From Multifurca ochricompacta (taxonomy: Eukaryota > Basidiomycota > Agaricomycetes > Russulales > Russulaceae): a DNA stretch of 64,000 nucleotides. The stretch is taken from the NCBI GenBank assembly GCA_022496185.1, contig WTXG01000130.1, positions 42,323-106,322 of the forward strand, in the 5' to 3' direction. The position numbers and the translations under genes are program-made. Below the pieces are notes generated by a model that was not told the origin of the DNA, made no database searches, and saw nothing but the letters and a program-made list of their open reading frames with translations. Below, piece by piece: positions 57,642 through 64,000 of the stretch. Every line of letters starts with the position of its first letter. The first letter of the stretch is position 1.

Positions 57642-58620
57642 GTCGTGGAGCGCTCGGTTAACATCATCGGGGAGAGGGTAGAGGCGGAAGTGGATGCGGT
57701 GGGTGCGGACATTTCTGGACTTTGAATTTGTGGAGTAGGGGCGGAAATACTAGAACTTTCTGGGACAGGAGTAGTCGATTCAGGAGTAGTCTGACTAGGA
57801 AGTGGCTCGTTTGCGGGTGCAAGTACAAGTCCACTGACTGTAGCTGTCCTGGGTCGTCGATCTAACTGTCTAGTTGTCTGTCTACCTCTACGTTGAGTCT
57901 CAGGAGAGTGAATTGAAATGGGAGAGGGAGAGCGTGAGGATGCTCGAGAAGCTGAAGCAATGCGCGATCGCGCGCGTGAGCGTGAAACCGAATACGGTCG
58001 GTAATGTGTGTGGGGGTGGACTTCTCTCCTAGAAGCCAGTCCGAAAAATCTGGGGGACTAACAGCAAAGATACAAGTGCCGCGCAACGCTAAGCACAGGA
58101 GGAAAGGGTAGATCGATCAAGCTGGCCAATAGATCTCGGATTCAAAGATCCGGACCTGATGCAGCGGCAATGACGATCGTACCAAGAAAATGAAATGAGA
58201 AAAGTAGCGTTGCCCAAGGCTGTCTGGCTCAGTCTTCTCGACCTGTTGCCTGCCTCTTCACTCAGGGGACACGAGCCCAAGAGCTTCCTAAAATGGTTCA
58301 GTTCGGCCTCCTCTCTGTGCCTGTCACCGCTCTCGCGGGGCCCCCTTTGTCTGACCGGGTTTTACACTCCTTGGTAGAAGATCCCGCACCAGTGATCAGG
58401 ATGCACGCGATCCCGCGATAACACCCCTTAATGACCAAGCAACCTCTGTCACCGCTACTCGGGCTTCAGAGATCACCACGCAGGCTATGAATTATTGGCT
58501 TGACACAGTAAGCACCTCACCGGCACCACCCCAGGGGGTCACTACTCTAAGACTGTCTGGCTGTTAGTGAGCGCGTCGGCCCTGTCGTGAGGGAGAACGC
58601 GAATGAGGATCTTGTCCTAA
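57642..58620 (-). other. Gypsy-A 5' leader with self-primer-binding site
   Basis: Nearly 1 kb between the 5' LTR and the gag ATG. Next to the LTR (58607-58620, minus strand TTAGGACAAGATCC) is the complement of the LTR motif ATCTTGTCCT. Blocks at 58080-58460 are shared with the leader of the pol-less element. The gag-proximal part is Pro/Ser-rich if translated. Confidence 0.65.
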
Positions 58621-59347
58621 TGTAACGGGTGCTTCTATCCCGCGCTTGCTATGTAGATTAGATAAGATGTAGAGATCGTGGTAAAACTTAGAGGTGAAAA
58701 TATCCTAGTCGGAAAGCTGCCCAGAACGCGAGATTAATGCACGCGTAAGGCTTGAAGCAGTCAGAGGACTCTGCCTTGCTTATGCAGCAAGAATAGACCT
58801 ATATTGAACTTTGCTAAGAGCCTACAGCCCCAAGAGGACAAGATAGCTGGGCCTGAGTAAATACAAAGATAAACCGCACCTACAGCCCCAAGAGGACAAG
58901 ATGGGGTCTGCAGCGTGCTACAGGGTGTCTTTAAATACATTCTAGTACTATCCTACGAAATACCAAAGCCGATCGAGCGTGCGATGTAAATCTAAGTAGT
59001 TATCAGTGGCTTACTCTTCTAAGTACCCTGACACATCTTGTTTACTAACGCGCGATCGTTTCTGCCGGTCTGGCATTATCTAAAATACATACTAGACTAC
59101 TTTAGATCACTCTATAATCAAATCGTCAATCTGTATTACTCAAACAATGGCCGCGTGTATCTATCAGTGTCCATTGCTGCATAGGGCAGCGACTACTTCG
59201 CATCGCGTGGACCGGGTCAGATCGGTCCGAACTCCTCCTTATCTTATCTAAGTTAAAGAAGATCGACTCTGCAAGACACGCAATCGCGTGATGCCCTCAG
59301 GATGGTTTTCAATCGGTCCGGGATGGCAAAAATGCGCATCCAGGACA
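58621..59347 (-). repeat. Gypsy-A 5' LTR
   Basis: 727 bp. On the minus strand TATTTAAAG lies about 30 bp before CCATCTTGTCCTCTTGGGG, the predicted transcript start. The ATCTTGTCCTCTTGGGGCTG motif is present twice. Flanked on the outside by the target duplication TAAGG. Confidence 0.95.
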
Positions 59348-59352
59348 TAAGG

Positions 59353-59507
59353 TACGAGTCATAGATAAGCACAGCATGAGTCAGAGATAAGGGACAAACA
59401 AAGACAAAGCCAGTCACAACACAGTCAACAAAGGGGACAAACATGTCCCAACAGCGGGTCACATGATGGAGAAAAGAACACAAGACGACGCAGTGGGGTT
59501 TGTAACA
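59353..59507 (-). repeat. Gypsy-B 3' LTR, internal-side part
   Basis: Continues 51566-52003 across the gypsy-A insertion and ends TTTGTAACA. The purine tract of gypsy-B follows at 59508-59520. Confidence 0.8.
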
Positions 59508-59538
59508 TTACCCCCTCTCTAAGTCCTAGCAGAGCCAG

Positions 59539-60578
59539 CTAGATCGGCATACCATCATCATCCTGGACCAGGGAGAGATAGTCGTCGGCTACAGCGTAGT
59601 GATCAGCGTCATAGTTCTCCTTTTCTTTGTCTGCGGGGCAAATGTGTGTTCGTAGAAAACCATAGGGCCCCTGTCTCCCACAGCGAAAGCAGCCGTCGTA
59701 AACATGACAGTCGATTTCTCGATGTCTGGTGTTGTGGGAGAGACATTTGCCGCACCACCCTGAGGGGTTCTGGACGGTGGGGGCCTGCGTAAGTCATCTG
59801 AACAGGCATTGGCAACTCCAGTGCGAAGTGCTTTGACAGTGTCGGCATCGTTTCGTGGCCTTGGGGCAGCACCAGCTGAGGTGATACTTGCTGTTGCAGC
59901 ACCAGCAAAGCTTGCCATCGGGGTTTTCGTGAAGGCGCGGCATTTCGAAGCAGTGAGGGTTAAGCCGGGGTGCCAGGTCGAGGCGACGATGAGGGAGTGG
60001 TTGTGCAAAAATGTCGGCATACCGTTCGGAAATAGTCTGGTATGCCTCTCCTTTCTCCAACCTCGTCCTAATGCTTGCCAAGTGATGCTCTATGTCAAAA
60101 ACCCCCCAATTAATCTTTACCATCTGTTGTTCATAGTCGCAGCGTTGCATCTCCAAATTGTCCCGAAGTGCCTGGAACTTACGGAGTTGTGCGATTTCGG
60201 CAGTCAGCCATGGCATCCGCAGGTCCCGGAGCACTTCATTGATCGTGAAGGCGCGTGGGTCGTGGGCTGAGAGGTGTTGCAAATGTTCGGGCCCTAGGAC
60301 ATAATGTAATCGCCTGACATCTTTCTCCTCGAGGTAGACTGGGGCTCCATAGACAGGCCCTCCTTTCTCCAGCATCCAGCCACATCCATACCTTCGTTGG
60401 TGTAATAAATATACTTAGCCACCTCCGTGGTGCTGTCGTTCTTGGACGATGGGATCATGAGCGGGAAGTAAAACTGGGAGCTGGGGTCGTTGGGGAAGAA
60501 AGGAAATTCGGGGGATTCGTCGCCGAAGTCTACGTCGATCAGGTTGTTGGGATGGGGGTGTTCGGGCAGATTAAAATC
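59539..60578 (-). pseudogene. Gypsy-B 3' ORF with clustered Cys/His motifs
   Basis: A reading region downstream of the chromodomain stop, in the same sense as pol. The first part reads PEHPHPNNLIDVDFGDESPE; after a frame break near 60375 the main frame is VYLEEKDVRRLHYVLGPEHL. A helical region (INWGVFDIEHHLASIRTRLE) leads to a zinc-knuckle-like cluster, CWCCNSKYHLSWCC then CRHCQSTSHWSCQC. A TGA near 59795 interrupts it. Beyond that, CGKCLSHNTRHREIDC and CFRCGRQGPY remain in frame to a stop at 59539-59541. Many Agaricomycete gypsy elements have a 3' ORF of unknown role. The zinc motifs suggest nucleic-acid binding. Confidence 0.65.
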
Positions 60579-63500
60579 TTAATCAATGTTGATGATTCTG
60601 TCCCCTTGGGCCACTTGGGCGGTTGCATCGTAGTCAACAGGAGAAAGTGGGCGAGAAGGAGGATGCACAGGAGTAAGTACGGGAAACACATTGATGGCAG
60701 CCGAGATGTGGATCTTAGAGGAGGACATGGGCGAGTTTCTAGTCAATTGCGGGGGTGAGAGCTGTTCCGCAACTCGTATTTTCTCTGGCTCTTTATCTGC
60801 CTCTGGGTGGCGTCTATAGAAGTCTTCGATGAGTTTGGGCGCAAAGACATCCGCAGCAGGTTCCCACGAGCTGTCGGCATCTGGGAATCCCTTCCATTTG
60901 ATCAAGTAATGGAGCTTCCGATTACATCCTTGACCCTTCCATTTCGTGTTGGCAATACGTTCCACTTCCCACTCCGGTTCGCTGTCAATGAGGTCAGGAG
61001 GGGGTCTGGGAAAGTTTTGTCCGTGAATGGCGGTTTCTTTGTACGGCGTTAGAAGGTTGGCGTGGAAGATGGGGTGTATCTTCCAGGTGGCAGGTAACGT
61101 GAGCTTGTACGTAATGTCCGAAAGTTTCTGTGCAATTATGAAGGGGCCGTGGCGTCTGGGAGCTAATTTTGCCGTTGGGTGTGACGTATGGATATTGCGC
61201 CCTTCTAACCAGACTTGATCTCCGACCTGGTAGGGCATAAACTTAGTGGGCTTCTCGGCCAGGGTCCTTTGTGCCTTCTGAAGGTTTCTACTGGCCGATT
61301 CTTGTATTTCCTCCCATTGGTCGATATGCTGTGTCACAGATGGTACATTCGTGGGTTTGTCTGTCCATGTGGTACGAGGGTCCCACCCCATAATAAGAGA
61401 GAAAGGAGTGGTCTTCGTCGTTCCATTTGGCCAGCTATTGTGCATGAATTCAGCCGTTGCCAGCCACTCTGCCCAGTCGTTCTGTCGTTCATTACACCAA
61501 AATCGAAGGTATTGTTCCAGCCATTGATTTGTTCGTTCCGACTGTCCATCCGTCTGGGGGTGATATGCGGTGGATATGTTCTGCTGAATATCGAGACGTT
61601 TACAGAGTGCTCGGGCAAATAGGGAGGCGAATCGCGGGTCTCGATTGGAAATAATCTTCTGCGGTAATCCATAGTGTCGATAGACATGGTCTAGGTATAG
61701 TTTTGCAACTCCTTCCGCTGATATTGTTTTGTTGCAGGGGATGAAGAGGGCAGCTTTTGAATAGTCGTGGTCCGTGATAGTGAGTATCAAGTCGTATCCT
61801 TGTGACCGAGGGAGTTTAACAATGAAATCCATGGCGATGGTCTGGAAGGGAGCTGTTGCGATTGGCATAATGGGTGAAAGTGCCGGCGGTCTTGGGTGAG
61901 TGTTTACTTTGTTTGCCTGGCATTCTGCGCATCCTTTGACATATGCTTCAACATCCTTTTTCATGTTTGGCCACCAGTAATCTCGTTTGGCAAGGGTGTA
62001 GGTATTTGCGATGCCAGGGTGTCCTGCAGAGGGAAGGTCATGGTGAAATGAATCACCCCCCTCTTAATGTTGTCGCCACCGGTGACAACCAATCGATTGC
62101 CGTCCTTCCACCAGAGGCCGTCTTTCATTTTTATGTTATGTGGCTCTGCCCAGGATTTGCACAGTTCCTGGTTCATGTTCTGCGTTACTTGGGCCCATAG
62201 ATCCATGTCATGGAGGCTAACAACAGCGGTCTTTGTGAAGACATCTTCTGGTAAAACGACGATATTATCATTGTCGTTTTCCCCTTCATCTCGTCCGGTT
62301 GGTCTAGACAGGGCATCAGCTTGTGCATTACGAGCTCCAGGTAAGTGCTTGAGCATGAAGTTGTACTCTTCAAGCTCCAAGACTTCTCGTGCTATTCGTC
62401 GGCTGATTTTGTGCGGTTCTCTCCAGTACAAAAGGTTGGAGTGGTCTGTATAAATGATGGTTTTGTGCGGGGATCCAGCCAAGTATGGTCGCCAATGTCG
62501 TAACGCTTTTACGATAGCCAATAATTCTCTGTCCCAAATGTCATAATTCCTTTCCGCCGATGAGAACGTTTCCGAGTAAAATGCGACAGGATGAAGAATT
62601 CCTCTGGTATCTCTTTGTGATAAGACTGCGCCGTTGGCATACATGGAAGCATCAACCTCCAGTTCAAAGGGGTTGGCCAGGTCAGGTTGGATAAGGACTG
62701 GCTCGGAACTAATGATTGCTTTTATTCGGTTGAATGCATGCTGCTGTAGTTCGTCCCAGTGCCATAGCACGTCCTTTTTCAACAAGTCATTGAGTGGTCG
62801 GGCAATGGCCGAGAATCCTTTGACAAAATGTCGGTAGAAATTGCAAAATCCAATGAATGATCTGACGTCCTTGGTACACTGAGGGGTGGCCCATTCTCGA
62901 ATGCCTTGCACTTTTACAGGGTCCATGCACACTTGCCCTCCTTCCAGGATAACACCCAGATATTCGACAGTCTTTTGTTCGAAAGAACATTTGGCAGGTT
63001 TCAGATAGAGGTCGTGTTTTGCTAGGATCTCTAGTACCTCGTGAACTTGGGTTCGGTGATGGTGAATGTCGTCTTTCATGGCTACCAGGATATCATCCAT
63101 ATATACTACGACCTCTTCTGTGAGGATCAGGTCTCAGAAAATGTGGTTCATCATAGCCTGGAAGGTCGCCGGTGAGTTTGTCAAGCCAAAGAACATAACA
63201 TTGGGTTCGAAGAGTCCTTGATTGGTCTTGAAGGTGGCTTTAGGTTGATCGCCTTCTCGGATCCGAATGTTATTGTATCCCCAACGAATGTCCATTTTTG
63301 AAAACAGGGCTTTATCATGCATTTTGTTGATAATCTCTGAGATTAGAGGAAGCGGGTAGTTGTTCTTCACTGTGAGTTCGTTAATCCATCTGTAATCCTG
63401 TACCGGTCGCAGTTTCCCGTCCTTCTTTTTAATGAAAAAGAAGGGTGATGCATAAGGCGAGTTGGAAGGTCGTATGTATCCTTTTGCCAGGTGTTCCTCC

Positions 63501-63597
63501 AGGAAGGTAGAAAGCGCTTCCTTCTCTGGCTGTGATAGGGGATAAATTTTACAGTCTACTGATCGCGGGGCATCCGGGATGAAGTCAATAGCATGAT
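60579..63597 (-). pseudogene. Gypsy-B pol: RT, RNase H, integrase, chromodomain
   Basis: It enters from the LTR at 63598 within the RT (HAIDFIPDAPRSVDCKIYPL). The RT has [35 protein letters not shown] and YMDDILVAMKDD. A TGA at about 63134 replaces an expected Arg (CGA). RNase H has LEVDASMYANGAVLSQ and YTDHSNLLYWR. A frame break lies near 62045, before the integrase zinc region (GHPGIANTYT, CAECQANK). The integrase core has TIAMDFIVKLPRSQG, NRDPRFASLF and TDGQSERTNQWLEQYLR. A C-terminal chromodomain reads YLIKWKGFPDADSSWEP. The stop is at 60579-60581. Only two visible lesions and the LTR insertion disrupt it. Confidence 0.9.
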
Positions 63598-64000
63598 TGT
63601 TACGTCCGGTGTGAGACGTTCTGCATGACTTGTGCGACAGCGTTGTACGTATGTTCAGATAAGAGGTCAATAAGGCCTCTTGGAGTTTAAGATGAATGAG
63701 TCAAAGTCAACGGGGCTGCTCCCGAGTGACAATGTTGAGCGGAAAGTGCCAAAAGCACTGAGACGGTCGAGTCAAAGGTTTCAAGGGGAAGTCCAGAAGA
63801 CAAACACCGATGTATTCAATAAGTCGAGTCTGAGGCCTACAAGGTAGTTACAGTGGACTTATATACGTAATCGAATGGGCGTCTATAGATAAGATAGCGG
63901 AGTCAAGTGGGCCCGAATATACGAAAGTGGAGGGCGTAAAGCCTGGCTTCTGATAGGGGATTAAGTAAGTGTCCGGTCGTAAAGATAAGGGATAAGATAA
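63598..64000. mobile_element. Partial LTR inserted in gypsy-B RT, runs off window
   Basis: It starts TGTTACGTCCGGTGTG immediately after the gypsy-B coding sequence. It shares internal words with the gypsy-B LTR (GTGCCAAAAGCACTGAGACG, AAGTCGAGTCTGAGG), so it is a related family. The end and target duplication are outside the window. Confidence 0.75.

Larger units (their letters stand above)
52004..59347 (-). mobile_element. Gypsy-A: full-length chromodomain Ty3/gypsy element
   Basis: 7.34 kb, minus strand, inserted in the gypsy-B LTR with target duplication TAAGG (51999-52003 and 59348-59352). The LTRs are 726-727 bp (52004-52729 and 58621-59347). They differ by five CpG transitions and about five one-base indels. 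Order: 5' LTR, self-primer site, leader, gag (57641-56541), protease-RT-RNase H-integrase-chromodomain (to about 52640), purine tract (GAAGGGGGGTAC), 3' LTR. It is structurally complete, but pol has several one-base frame breaks. Confidence 0.95.
51566..64000 (-). mobile_element. Gypsy-B: chromodomain Ty3/gypsy element, extends past window
   Basis: Minus-strand chromovirus. Its 3' LTR (51566-52003 plus 59353-59507) is split by gypsy-A. A purine tract (AGAGAGGGGG on the minus strand) borders the LTR at 59508. Inward come a 3' zinc-finger ORF, then chromodomain, integrase, RNase H and RT. RT is cut by another LTR at 63598, so the 5' part and second LTR are not in view. It is inserted in copia-3 next to CCAAA. 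Confidence 0.88.

Overview
The window looks like nuclear DNA of a basidiomycete fungus, most likely an Agaricomycete. The grounds are short GT-AG introns (mostly 40-120 bp), many small exons (including one of 10 nt), and housekeeping proteins of fungal type (Atg1, Sfm1, Gwt1). TPR-CHAT proteins and Ty1/copia and chromodomain Ty3/gypsy elements like those of mushroom-forming fungi point the same way. The genus cannot be fixed from sequence alone.

The left part (about 1-15.5 kb) is an ordinary genic region. It holds the 3' part of an ATG1 autophagy kinase (+), a convergent SFM1-like SPOUT methyltransferase (-), a 12-exon cytochrome P450 (+), an 8-exon GWT1 GPI-anchor inositol acyltransferase (-), and a multi-exon membrane protein of unknown function (-). 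I rebuilt the exon structures by hand from splice sites, reading frame and conserved residues.

The middle part (17.5-34 kb) is a small, rearranged array of TPR-CHAT putative caspase-like proteases. It has one open copy on +, one open copy on -, one broken copy with an inverted internal segment, and a strongly decayed fragment. Two of these units are segmental duplicates. Comparing them gives empty and occupied sites for a 1.15-kb TIR element (8-bp target duplication), a 446-bp solo LTR and a copia element.

The right part (34.2-64 kb) is almost entirely nested LTR retrotransposons. A 15.3-kb copia element (copia-1) contains a second copia (copia-2) in its gag. Copia-2 in turn holds a solo gypsy-type LTR in its pol and a pol-less gypsy-type element in its 3' LTR. 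To the right, a truncated copia-3 abuts a chromodomain gypsy (gypsy-B) that contains a complete 7.3-kb chromodomain gypsy (gypsy-A). Another LTR cuts gypsy-B at the window edge. Most target-site duplications can be read directly.

The most notable signals are: (1) a Tf1-like self-primer arrangement in the gypsy-A family, where the primer-binding site is complementary to a motif at the predicted transcript start; (2) substitutions between LTR pairs that are almost entirely CpG transitions, which suggests cytosine methylation; and (3) the TPR-CHAT array with its rearrangements. No rRNA, tRNA or CRISPR array was seen.
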